From assembly GCA_009693255.1 (NCBI GenBank), contig SHXQ01000009.1:1-61615 (forward strand): a DNA stretch of 61,615 nt, given 5' to 3'. A program made the translations under genes and the position numbers. The notes below the pieces were generated by a model. That model saw nothing but the letters and a program-made list of their open reading frames with translations. It had not been told where the DNA came from and searched no databases. Source of the stretch: Methylotenera sp. GTDB taxonomy: Bacteria; Pseudomonadota; Gammaproteobacteria; Burkholderiales; Methylophilaceae. This document shows, piece by piece, positions 1 to 7,206 of the stretch (positions are counted from its first letter, which is position 1; every line of letters starts with the position of its first letter).

Positions 1-9
1 ATTTAAAGC

Positions 10-1398
10 TTAATCTTCAATACCTAACTCCTGAATTTTACGCGTAAGGGTATTGCGCCCCATGCCTAACTGATTGGCCGCTTCAATGCGACGGCCATGG
101 GTATGCTCTAAGGCTTTAACAATTAAAATACGCTCAAAAATTTGCATGCGTGTTTCTAATACGTTTTTCTCTCCCCGATTAAGGGCATCCGCCACTTCGC
201 CCGCCAATGCCTCTTGCCACGACATCGCCGCGCTAGATTTGCTACTATCTTCTTTAAGCTCAGGCGGTAAATCGGCAATATCAATATTTTGCCCAGGCGC
301 CATCACCGTCAGCCAGTGGCAGACATTTTCTAGCTGACGGACATTACCGCTCCAATTGACCGCGCTTAAATATTGCAAGGCGGCGGCGGACGGTTGTTTG
401 GTTTCTACGCCAAGTTCTGAGGCGCTACGCAGTAAAAAGTGCTTGATGAGTAAGGGAATATCTTCACGGCGCTCACGTAGTGCGGGTAAGCGCAGTCTAA
501 TCACGTTCAGGCGGTGAAATAAGTCTTCACGGAACAGGCCCAATTTCACGCGCTCTTCAAGGTCTTGATGGGTGGCGGCAATAATGCGTACATTCACTTT
601 AATGGGCTGATGACCGCCGACGCGGTAAAACTGACCATCACTGAGTACACGCAGTAATCTGGTTTGCAGATCAGCCGGCATATCACCAATTTCATCTAAA
701 AACAGTGTGCCAGTATCGGCTTGCTCAAAACGGCCGCGCCTAGTCGCCTGTGCACCCGTAAAAGCACCACGCTCATGGCCAAATAATTCAGACTCCAACA
801 AGTCTTTTGGTATTGCTGCGGTATTAATGGCAATAAAAGGTTTATCACCACGCGGACTATGGCGGTGCAGGGCGCTAGCGACCAGCTCTTTACCGCTGCC
901 AGATTCGCCATTGATCAGTACGGTAGCATGTGAGCGACTTAAGCGGCCTATGGCCCTAAAAACCTCTTGCATGGCCGGTGCTTGACCGATGATATCAGGG
1001 GTTTCTTCCGCGATAACCTTTTCAGCATATTGTCTGGTACTTTCTTCTACCGCACGCTTAATCACATCAATCGCTTGGTCCACATCAAACGGTTTAGCTA
1101 GATACTCAAACGCACCACCCTGAAAAGCCGCCACCGCACTTTCTAAATCTGAATAGGCGGTCATGATGATAACCGGAATATCCGGATATTTTTGTTTGAT
1201 TTCCGCCAGAAAATCTAAGCCAGAGCCATTGGGCATGCGAATATCACTCACCGCCACTTGTGGCTGCTCATGCGCTAACGCATTGAGCGCCTCGGCCACC
1301 GAGGCAAATGTTTTAAACTCAAGATCAGTGCGCGAAAGGGCTTTTTCAAACACCCAGCGGATAGATTTGTCGTCGTCAATAATCCAAATTGGTTTCAT
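10..1398 (-). CDS. ntrC: Nitrogen regulation response regulator NtrC (sigma-54 activator)
   Basis: This is the DNA-binding activator of the NtrB/NtrC two-component system, which turns on nitrogen-assimilation genes such as glnA with sigma-54 RNA polymerase. The 462 residues fit the family length. A receiver domain comes first, with the phospho-acceptor aspartate at about D52 (SDIRMPNG). An AAA+ domain follows with Walker A GESGSGKE near residue 165 and the sigma-54 contact loop GAFTGA near 213. A Fis-type helix-turn-helix ends the protein (AANQLGMGRNTLTRKI). It lies 76 nt downstream of ntrB, so the two are probably co-transcribed, although a repeat-like hairpin sits in the gap. Two NtrC-like sites upstream of glnA in this window are its likely local targets. 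The call is secure. Confidence 0.97.
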   Translation of the reverse strand: MKPIWIIDDDKSIRWVFEKALSRTDLEFKTFASVAEALNALAHEQPQVAVSDIRMPNGSGLDFLAEIKQKYPDIPVIIMTAYSDLESAVAAFQGGAFEYLAKPFDVDQAIDVIKRAVEESTRQYAEKVIAEETPDIIGQAPAMQEVFRAIGRLSRSHATVLINGESGSGKELVASALHRHSPRGDKPFIAINTAAIPKDLLESELFGHERGAFTGAQATRRGRFEQADTGTLFLDEIGDMPADLQTRLLRVLSDGQFYRVGGHQPIKVNVRIIAATHQDLEERVKLGLFREDLFHRLNVIRLRLPALRERREDIPLLIKHFLLRSASELGVETKQPSAAALQYLSAVNWSGNVRQLENVCHWLTVMAPGQNIDIADLPPELKEDSSKSSAAMSWQEALAGEVADALNRGEKNVLETRMQIFERILIVKALEHTHGRRIEAANQLGMGRNTLTRKIQELGIED

Positions 1399-1428
1399 AC
1401 GGCTCTCAATATTTAAAATAGTGCTTAT

Positions 1429-1452
1429 TCGCGGTCACAGGCCGCTCCTACA
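1429..1452. repeat. REP-like intergenic repeat between ntrB and ntrC
   Basis: The ntrB-ntrC gap holds a GC-rich stretch with a short stem (GCGG at 1431-1434 pairing with CCGC at 1442-1445) ending in CTCCTAC. On the minus strand it begins GTAGGAGC, the same start as the palindrome at 29242-29269. Short palindromes of this look are scattered between genes in many proteobacteria. Calling it a repeat family rests on the resemblance between these two copies only. Confidence 0.4.
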
Positions 1453-1474
1453 GTACGTGCGGTCTGTCGCCAAT

Positions 1475-2569
1475 TTAATGCTTCAATACCGCCGGTTTAA
1501 TGGCGCTAGTTTCAATCGGCAATAAAATAGTAAAGCAGGTGCTACCGGGTTTGCTTTCACATTCCACCATGCCATGATGCTGAGTAATAAAAGTTTGCGC
1601 TAAGGTCAGCCCTAAGCCAGTACCACCCTCACTGCCTGACACCAAAGGGTAAAAAATACGCTCACGAATATCGGCCGGAATACCTGGCCCGTTATCCATA
1701 ATTTCTAATTTAATGGCAACGCGATAGCGTTTTCTGGCTAAGGTCACTTGCCGTTCTGCACGCGTTCTAAAAGTCAGCTGACTACCCAGCGTATTGTTTG
1801 CCTGCATGGCTTGCACGGCGTTACGGGCGATATTCAGCACCGCTTGTATGAGTTTCTCGCGGTCACCAATGATTTCTGGTAAGCTTAAATCATAATCACG
1901 TTTAATCAATACCGCTTTGGGTGATTCGGCCAGCAGTAGGCTACGCACCCGCTCTAACACTTCATGAATATTTGTCGGTTGATACTTGGGCGCACGATGC
2001 GGGATGAGCAATCTATCCATGAGGGATTGCAGGCGATCGGCCTCTTTAATAATCACTTGGGTATATTCACGCAAGCTGGGCGAGGGTAGTTCGTGTTCTA
2101 GCAGTTGCGCGGCACCGCGTAAGCCACCCAGCGGGTTGCGTATTTCATGCGCCAGATTACGCAGTAGTTCGGCGTTGGCTTGTTGCTGAATGAGCATGCG
2201 CTCTTCACGGGCAATACGCAGCTGTGCATCCATCTGCTGAAACTCTAAAATTAAACAGGCATTAGGCGAATCTATTGGCGTAACGGTACAGGTGACGGCA
2301 AAGGATTGATGTCGGTGCGTGCTAATGAGAAATTCGTGCTCGCGAAAAGGGCTTTGTTGCTGGATTGAATTTTTAACGGCGAACATTAAGATTTCGCAAT
2401 GCGGGAAAATGTCATCAATCAACATGCCAGTCACATGCGTAGCACTGAATGCAAAGATAATTTCAGCGCCAGGATTAATGTACACCACACGACGATCATT
2501 ATCGAGCAAGATAATCGCCGTGGCTAGATATTCTAGTCCGGAGAATTGATTGGGCGTAGGCTGAACCAT
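1475..2569 (-). CDS. ntrB: Nitrogen regulation sensor histidine kinase NtrB
   Basis: NtrB is the soluble sensor kinase/phosphatase that phosphorylates NtrC under nitrogen limitation; in the family it is controlled by PII. The 364 residues start with a PAS domain (residues about 10-110). The HisKA helix follows with the phospho-accepting histidine at about H141 (NLAHEIRNPLGG). The HATPase domain shows N-box NIARNAVQAM, DNGPGIP and GGTGLGL. No membrane segment is visible, as expected. The gene precedes ntrC on the same strand and follows glnA and a broken DUF4124 gene. No strong Shine-Dalgarno is seen before the ATG at 2569. This is the usual glnA-ntrB-ntrC order of proteobacteria. Confidence 0.96.
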   Translation of the reverse strand: MVQPTPNQFSGLEYLATAIILLDNDRRVVYINPGAEIIFAFSATHVTGMLIDDIFPHCEILMFAVKNSIQQQSPFREHEFLISTHRHQSFAVTCTVTPIDSPNACLILEFQQMDAQLRIAREERMLIQQQANAELLRNLAHEIRNPLGGLRGAAQLLEHELPSPSLREYTQVIIKEADRLQSLMDRLLIPHRAPKYQPTNIHEVLERVRSLLLAESPKAVLIKRDYDLSLPEIIGDREKLIQAVLNIARNAVQAMQANNTLGSQLTFRTRAERQVTLARKRYRVAIKLEIMDNGPGIPADIRERIFYPLVSGSEGGTGLGLTLAQTFITQHHGMVECESKPGSTCFTILLPIETSAIKPAVLKH

Positions 2570-2743
2570 GCAATTTTAACCATAGTAATATTGAATTTAG
2601 TGTTTATAGCAAAGAGTTTTCTAAGATCATACTATGAATAAAGCAAAAGTTAGACCAACTTTGGCGTGTGGATAATCTGCTTCAGCAGCTTATTCCATGG
2701 ACAGGCCCTTCACGACCCTATTACTTAAATGGAGTCAGTTAGA

Positions 2744-3250
2744 TTAACGCAGATTATCCAGCTCTTTTTGTAATAATTTAATATTATTTTCATAACCATC
2801 GACATCGGCTTGTAAGCTTTTTATTTTTTCATCAAATTTAGCGACATTACGAAAGGTTGAGGTGCTGCCATTGCTATTTTTTATGCAGAATTTCGGGGTT
2901 GGCGGCACCTTCTGCGTAAGTATTTTTGGCTTGCTCTAAGCTGGCTTTTTCAGCATCCAGCTCGCTTTGCAAAATATCTTGACGCTTAGCATCGCGCTTA
3001 TTTTGCGTTTTTTTATCTACTTTAGGAAAGCCCCCAGGCGTGGCTACGCGTCTATTGACGCTACTGCCTTAGCGCGATCATTTGAAATAGTGTTGGCGTC
3101 TGGATTAAGCGCTAAGCGCGTGGCGTCTGTTGTTTTGATATTAGAATAAGTAATGCGGCCATCTGCATCCACGCGTTTATATATTTCGGCGTAGGCATTG
3201 CTCGCAAACGCGGCAAGCATAATGACCAATAAGGCTAAATTATTTTTCAT
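2744..3250 (-). pseudogene. DUF4124-domain periplasmic protein, disrupted by two frameshifts
   Basis: From the ATG at 3250 there is a signal peptide (LLVIMLAAFASNAYA) and a DUF4124 start (IYKRVDADGRITYSN). This frame stops at 3044. Shifting one frame near 3050-3065 gives NRRVATPGGFPKVDKK and a charged helical stretch (QSELDAEKASLEQAK), which stops at a run of six A (plus-strand T, 2877-2882). Removing one A from that run restores TFRNVAKFDEK and a C-terminal coiled coil ending QKELDNLR with TAA at 2744-2746. The three pieces together look like a normal single protein of about 168 residues. The two shifts are opposite in sign. They could be real decay or sequencing errors; the second is at a homopolymer. 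Function of the family is unknown. Confidence 0.8.
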
Positions 3251-3338
3251 GTTTATAGTTTAGTGGAGTTAGTCATCTTAGGCAACGTCGTTAGTCTCGC
3301 TGAACTTAAGCGAAGCTTGACAGCAATAGGGCCAACAC

Positions 3339-3376
3339 AAAGTAGAAAAGGGCGAATAATCGCCCTTTTCTACTTT
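3339..3376 (-). terminator. Strong hairpin terminator downstream of glnA
   Basis: A perfect 17-bp inverted repeat (3339-3355 with 3360-3376) with a 4-nt loop lies 29 nt past the glnA stop. The A/T-rich outer ends give U-rich flanks on both strands, so it could work in both directions. It should largely separate glnA transcription from the downstream DUF4124-ntrBC genes. Confidence 0.85.
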
Positions 3377-3404
3377 TCAGCAATGAATTACTACACTTAC
3401 TTCA

Positions 3405-4814
3405 CTAGCATGAGTAGTACAAACCAAACTCAGCTGGATGTGGTGTCATGCGCAATTTGTTGACTTCTTCCATCTTAAGCGCGATGTAGCTATCAATCCA
3501 ATCTTCAGTAAATACACCACCGCGTGTTAAGAACTCACGATCTTTATCTAGATGCTCCAGCGCCTCTTCTAATGAAGCGCATACCGTTGGAATCAATGCA
3601 TCTTCTTCTGGTGGTAGATGATACAAGTCTTTTGTTGCTGGCTCACCTGGGTGAATCTTGTTTTGTACGCCATCTAGACCAGCCATCATCAACGCGCTGA
3701 ATGCCAAGTATGGGTTAGCAATAGGATCTGGGAAGCGCGCTTCAACACGGCGTGCTTTGTCAGAATGCACAAACGGGATACGGATAGCAGCAGAACGGTT
3801 TTTAGCTGAGTAAGCTAATTTAACTGGTGCTTCAAAGTGCGGCACCAAGCGTTTGTAAGAGTTAGTCCCTGGGTTAGTAATCGCATTCAATGCTTTAGCG
3901 TGTTTGATAATACCGCCAATGTAGTAAAGCGCAAAATCACTTAGACCCGCATAACCATTACCTGCAAACAAGTTTTTACCATCTTTCCAGATTGATTGGT
4001 GTACATGCATGCCAGAACCGTTATCACCCGCAAATGGTTTAGGCATGAAAGTTGCCGTTTTTCCATAGGCATGCGCAGTATTTAATACCACGTATTTAAG
4101 GATTTGCGTCCAGTCAGCACGCTTAGTTAAGGTGTTGAATTGCGTACCAATTTCACATTGACCGGCAGTCGCCACTTCATGGTGATGCACTTCTACAGGT
4201 ACGCCCATGGCTTCTAGTGTGATACACATGGCTGAACGTACGTCTTGTAATGAATCGACTGGTGGCACTGGGAAATAGCCGCCTTTAACCCCTGGGCGAT
4301 GACCCGTGTTGCCGCCTTCAAACTTTTCACCTGAAGACCAAGCCGCTTCTTCTGAATTGATGCGTACTGAGCAACCGCTCATGTCTACAGACCAGTTAAT
4401 AGAATCAAAAATGAAGAACTCTGGCTCAGGACCAAAGTATGCAGTATCACCGATACCGCTTGATTTTAAGTAAGCTTCGGCACGTTTAGCCAAGCTACGT
4501 GGGCAACGGTCATAACCTTTACCGTCTGTTGGGTCTACCACATCGCAAGTTAAAATCAGTGTAGGCTCGTCCATAAATGGATCGATATTCGCTGTGGATG
4601 CATCAGGCATCAATTGCATGTCAGAGGCTTGAATGCCTTTCCAACCGCTGATAGAAGAGCCGTCAAACGCATGGCCTTCGGTAAATTTTTCTTCATTAAA
4701 GTGAGAAACCGGCACAGTGACGTGCTGTTCTTTACCGCGAGTATCAGTAAAACGAAAATCAACAAATTTAATGTCGTTTTCTTTTACCATTTTCATTACA
4801 TTAGCCACTGACAT
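3405..4814 (-). CDS. glnA: Glutamine synthetase, type I
   Basis: Glutamine synthetase joins glutamate and ammonia using ATP and is the entry point of nitrogen assimilation; the cytosolic enzyme is a dodecamer. The protein has 469 residues from the ATG at 4814. That start has a good AGGAG about 6 nt upstream; the in-frame TTG one codon earlier is less likely. Visible signatures include FDGSSISGW near the N-terminus, the ATP-site stretch [16 protein letters not shown], and the adenylylation motif DLYHLPPEE with the target tyrosine at about Y398. This predicts a type I-beta enzyme regulated by GlnE adenylylation. The C-terminus reads YYSC rather than the common YYSV. A candidate sigma-54 promoter and two NtrC-like sites lie upstream. 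Confidence 0.98.
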   Translation of the reverse strand: MSVANVMKMVKENDIKFVDFRFTDTRGKEQHVTVPVSHFNEEKFTEGHAFDGSSISGWKGIQASDMQLMPDASTANIDPFMDEPTLILTCDVVDPTDGKGYDRCPRSLAKRAEAYLKSSGIGDTAYFGPEPEFFIFDSINWSVDMSGCSVRINSEEAAWSSGEKFEGGNTGHRPGVKGGYFPVPPVDSLQDVRSAMCITLEAMGVPVEVHHHEVATAGQCEIGTQFNTLTKRADWTQILKYVVLNTAHAYGKTATFMPKPFAGDNGSGMHVHQSIWKDGKNLFAGNGYAGLSDFALYYIGGIIKHAKALNAITNPGTNSYKRLVPHFEAPVKLAYSAKNRSAAIRIPFVHSDKARRVEARFPDPIANPYLAFSALMMAGLDGVQNKIHPGEPATKDLYHLPPEEDALIPTVCASLEEALEHLDKDREFLTRGGVFTEDWIDSYIALKMEEVNKLRMTPHPAEFGLYYSC

Positions 4815-4902
4815 CAAAATCTCCTAAGTGTGGTATGGATTTAAGATAAAATTATTCGATAAGACTGTTAAAAAAAGTTAACTATATTCAACGCATAAGA
4901 CT

Positions 4903-4918
4903 AGCAGAAAACGTGCTA
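4903..4918 (-). promoter_or_regulatory. Candidate sigma-54 promoter for glnA
   Basis: On the minus strand the 16 nt read TAGCACG, four bases, CTGCT, against the sigma-54 consensus TGGCACG-N4-TTGCW. Ten of twelve fixed positions match, with exact spacing and the -12 GC intact. One G of the -24 GG is replaced by A. It lies about 90 nt before the glnA start and 60-120 nt downstream of two NtrC-like sites, the geometry expected for an NtrC-activated glnA promoter. Confidence 0.55.
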
Positions 4919-4977
4919 TTTTGAAAAGACTAAACAGCAGCTATTTTACTGTCACTAGAAAATATCACCAAGTTTAA

Positions 4978-4994
4978 AGCCCCGTATAGGTGCA
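4978..4994. promoter_or_regulatory. Candidate NtrC-binding site (proximal)
   Basis: On the minus strand this 17-mer is TGCACCTATACGGGGCT. It matches the NtrC dyad TGCACYA-N4-GGTGCA at about 10 of 13 fixed positions. It is centred near 4986, about 75 bp from the candidate sigma-54 element. Confidence 0.5.
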
Positions 4995-5008
4995 ATAGAC
5001 CTAGTTTA

Positions 5009-5025
5009 CGCCCCATTATAGTGCG
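5009..5025. promoter_or_regulatory. Candidate NtrC-binding site (distal)
   Basis: On the minus strand this reads CGCACTATAATGGGGCG, again about 10 of 13 matches to the NtrC dyad. Its centre is 31 bp (about three helical turns) from the neighbouring site, close to the 32-bp spacing of the two strong enhancer sites of E. coli glnAp2. The rest of the 376-nt glnA-rhodanese gap holds a possible -10 box and a hairpin, listed separately. Confidence 0.5.
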
Positions 5026-5073
5026 TATATTTATCAAGTTCTAAGTACGGCGTTATTTTTCCGCTTTTACGGC

Positions 5074-5079
5074 TATAAT
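5074..5079 (+). promoter_or_regulatory. Possible -10 element for the rhodanese-aroE-mtgA genes
   Basis: A perfect TATAAT lies about 110 nt before the rhodanese gene. No convincing -35 hexamer is found at 16-18 nt, so the call is tentative. Transcription from here would place the 5117-5143 hairpin in the leader RNA. Confidence 0.3.
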
Positions 5080-5116
5080 TTATCTACTACAGTAAACCTT
5101 AAATTAAAGCCTTGCT

Positions 5117-5143
5117 GGTTGTCTGTATTGACTACAGACAACC
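5117..5143. repeat. Perfect inverted repeat upstream of the rhodanese gene
   Basis: An 11-bp perfect dyad (5117-5127 with 5133-5143) is separated by the 5-nt loop TTGAC. It sits about 50 nt before the rhodanese start codon. There is no proper T-tract after it, so a simple terminator is not obvious. It could be an operator, an mRNA leader hairpin, or a weak terminator protecting against read-through. Confidence 0.6.
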
Positions 5144-5190
5144 CTTTAAAGTAAGGTCTTTGCATCAAGGTATTCTAGAAAAGGCGCATC

Positions 5191-5640
5191 ATGAGTGATC
5201 AACATAAAATTTTTCAATTAGCGCAGCAACGTAGCGTAGAAAATAGTTTGCCTTACGCTGGCGCTATGACGCCACATGAAGCCTTTACTATTTTGCAAGA
5301 ACATCCACTAGTTGTGCTGGTGGATGTGCGCTCACAAGCAGAATTAGAGTTGGTGGGACGGATTCCCAACGCAATCAATATTGAGTGGGCCTTTTATCCA
5401 GGCATGGTCAAAAACACGCAGTTTGCCGAACAATTGACCGCTGCAGTGGATAAAAACCTCAGCCTCATCTTTATGTGCCGTACCGGTGGGCGCTCGCATA
5501 ATGCCGCCGTAGCGGCACAGCAACTGGGGTATAGCCGCGCCTATAATATGCTAGAAGGTTTTGAGGGCGAGGCCAATGCGCTTAAGCAGCGCACCCGCAT
5601 GAATGGCTGGAAGCATGCCGACCTGCCTTGGACTAATTAG
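5191..5640 (+). CDS. Rhodanese-like domain protein
   Basis: A single-domain rhodanese of 149 residues with no signal peptide. The sulfur-accepting cysteine is at about C96 in the loop CRTGGRS, and the domain shows the usual VVLVDVRSQAE strand and the GRIPNAINIEW segment. Such proteins carry sulfane sulfur; the physiological partner is unknown here. The active-site loop is complete, so it is probably catalytically competent. An AAGG lies about 6 nt before the ATG. It ends 3 nt before aroE and probably starts an operon with aroE and mtgA. Confidence 0.85.
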   Translation: MSDQHKIFQLAQQRSVENSLPYAGAMTPHEAFTILQEHPLVVLVDVRSQAELELVGRIPNAINIEWAFYPGMVKNTQFAEQLTAAVDKNLSLIFMCRTGGRSHNAAVAAQQLGYSRAYNMLEGFEGEANALKQRTRMNGWKHADLPWTN

Positions 5641-5643
5641 CCT

Positions 5644-6474
5644 ATGTCTGACCAATACGCTGTCATCGGCAACCCGATTGCACATAGCAAATCGCCTTTG
5701 ATTCATGCGGCGTTTGCCAAACAAACCCAACAAGCGATGCACTACGAAGCGCTATTAGCGCCGCTAGATGGCTTTGCCGCGACCGTGCAGGCCTTGATTG
5801 AGCAAGGCTACAAAGGCGTTAACGTGACCGTGCCGTTCAAGTTTGAAGCCTTTCAACTGGCCAACCAACATTCAGCACGGGCTATCGCCGCCGGCGCAGC
5901 GAACACCTTAAGCTTTAATGCGCAAGGCATCGTGGCGGACAATACCGATGGTGCTGGTATAGTGCGTGACATTGAACAGAATCTAGGGCGTAGCATCGCT
6001 GGCAAACGCGTATTGCTGATAGGTGCAGGTGGCGCTGCTGGAGGGGTGCTACAGCCCCTATTGGCTGCCAAGCCAAGCACGCTAGTGATTAGCAATCGTA
6101 GCCTAGATAAGGCACAGCGTATGGTCAAAAAAGAGGCGCAGTCGCAGATCAAACTGCAGGCTTGCAGGTTTGAAGATTTAAAGCAACAAACCTTTGACAT
6201 AATCATCAACGCCACTTCCGCCGGCTTAACTGATAGCCCCCTAGCTATTCCTAACAGCATTTTTGCGCAAAATTGTTTGGCTTACGACATGATGTACGGC
6301 CGCGAAACGCCGTTTATGCGGCAAGCCAAAGACCATGGCGCACAAGTGGCCGATGGCTTGGGCATGTTAGTTGAACAAGCCGCTGAAGCTTTTTTCATAT
6401 GGCGCGATATCAGGCCAACAACGCAAGCAGTGATGCAGCACATTAGAACCCATGAAAAACTGGCTACTCAATAA
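5644..6474 (+). CDS. aroE: Shikimate dehydrogenase
   Basis: AroE reduces 3-dehydroshikimate to shikimate with NADPH in the aromatic amino acid pathway. The 276 residues match the family. The shikimate-binding start (GNPIAHSKSPLIH), catalytic lysine at about K66 (NVTVPFK) and aspartate at about D102 (DNTDGAG) are present. The NADP-binding glycine loop GAGGAAG is near 127-133. It begins 3 nt after the rhodanese stop and overlaps mtgA by up to 23 nt, indicating co-transcription. The call is secure. Confidence 0.97.
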   Translation: MSDQYAVIGNPIAHSKSPLIHAAFAKQTQQAMHYEALLAPLDGFAATVQALIEQGYKGVNVTVPFKFEAFQLANQHSARAIAAGAANTLSFNAQGIVADNTDGAGIVRDIEQNLGRSIAGKRVLLIGAGGAAGGVLQPLLAAKPSTLVISNRSLDKAQRMVKKEAQSQIKLQACRFEDLKQQTFDIIINATSAGLTDSPLAIPNSIFAQNCLAYDMMYGRETPFMRQAKDHGAQVADGLGMLVEQAAEAFFIWRDIRPTTQAVMQHIRTHEKLATQ

Positions 6475-7189
6475 CAAGCGCGGCGCGGCGCCATTAAGCC
6501 TTGGCGGCTACATGACCCGTGGCTTGGTGGTGTTTTTTATGCTACTTTTTGCCTATCAACTTTGGATATTTTTACATATTTGCTGGTGGATTAATTTCAA
6601 CCCGTCTTCCAGCGCCTTTATGGAAGATCGCTTAGACATTATTCAAGAAAGAAAACCCGATGCTGAGTTGAAACATAAGTGGGTGGATTACGCAAAAATT
6701 TCTAACAATCTAAAACGCGCGGTGATTGCTAGTGAAGACGCCAAATTTTTAGATCACGAAGGCTTTGATTGGGAGGGCATAGAAAAAGCCTACAAAAAAA
6801 ATCTTAAAAAAGGCAAAATCGTGGCGGGCGGCTCAACCATTAGCCAGCAATTGGCGAAGAATCTGTTTTTGTCTACCAAGCGCACGCCTTGGCGCAAAGG
6901 TGAAGAAGCGCTAATCACCGTGATGTTAGAAAACATCCTGAGTAAAAAACGTATTTTAGAGATTTACTTAAATATCATTGAATGGGGCAACGGCGTGTTT
7001 GGTGCCGAAGCGGCAGCACGTCATTATTACAAAACCAGCGCCGCTAATTTAAGTGGTGGCCAGGCGGCAAAGTTGGCGGCGATGATTCCCAACCCGCGCT
7101 TTTACGACAAACACAGCTACACCAACTACCTAGATCGCCGCACCGCCACGATACAAGCCAGAATGTACCAAGTGGCCGTGCCGAGGTAA
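6452..7189 (+). CDS. mtgA: Monofunctional peptidoglycan glycosyltransferase
   Basis: MtgA polymerises lipid II into glycan strands at the outer face of the inner membrane. There is one N-terminal membrane segment (about residues 22-42), followed by a GT51 domain. Its motif 1 is ASEDAKFLDHEGFDW, with the catalytic glutamate at about E95, and motif 2 is GGSTISQQLAKNLFLS. The 245-residue length fits the non-penicillin-binding family. The first ATG overlaps aroE by 23 nt; an in-frame ATG at 6512 just before the membrane segment is an alternative start. The downstream uvrA is convergent, leaving only 17 nt with no clear terminator. Confidence 0.95.
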   Translation: MKNWLLNNKRGAAPLSLGGYMTRGLVVFFMLLFAYQLWIFLHICWWINFNPSSSAFMEDRLDIIQERKPDAELKHKWVDYAKISNNLKRAVIASEDAKFLDHEGFDWEGIEKAYKKNLKKGKIVAGGSTISQQLAKNLFLSTKRTPWRKGEEALITVMLENILSKKRILEIYLNIIEWGNGVFGAEAAARHYYKTSAANLSGGQAAKLAAMIPNPRFYDKHSYTNYLDRRTATIQARMYQVAVPR

Positions 7190-7206
7190 GCGCAAAGTTT
7201 TTCAGC

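Noticed and set aside
707-985. Plus-strand open frame inside ntrC
   Set aside because: It is antisense to a strongly supported coding region with conserved motifs, and its protein has no recognisable feature.
2641-2742. A 33-codon frame on the plus strand (KLDQLWRVDNLLQQLIPWTG...) that faintly recalls the N-terminus of an IS5-type transposase
   Set aside because: Too short, has no start codon and no terminal repeats. The likeness is weak and could be chance.
5853-6260. Minus-strand open frame of 135 codons inside aroE
   Set aside because: Shadow of aroE; no motif, no ribosome binding site.
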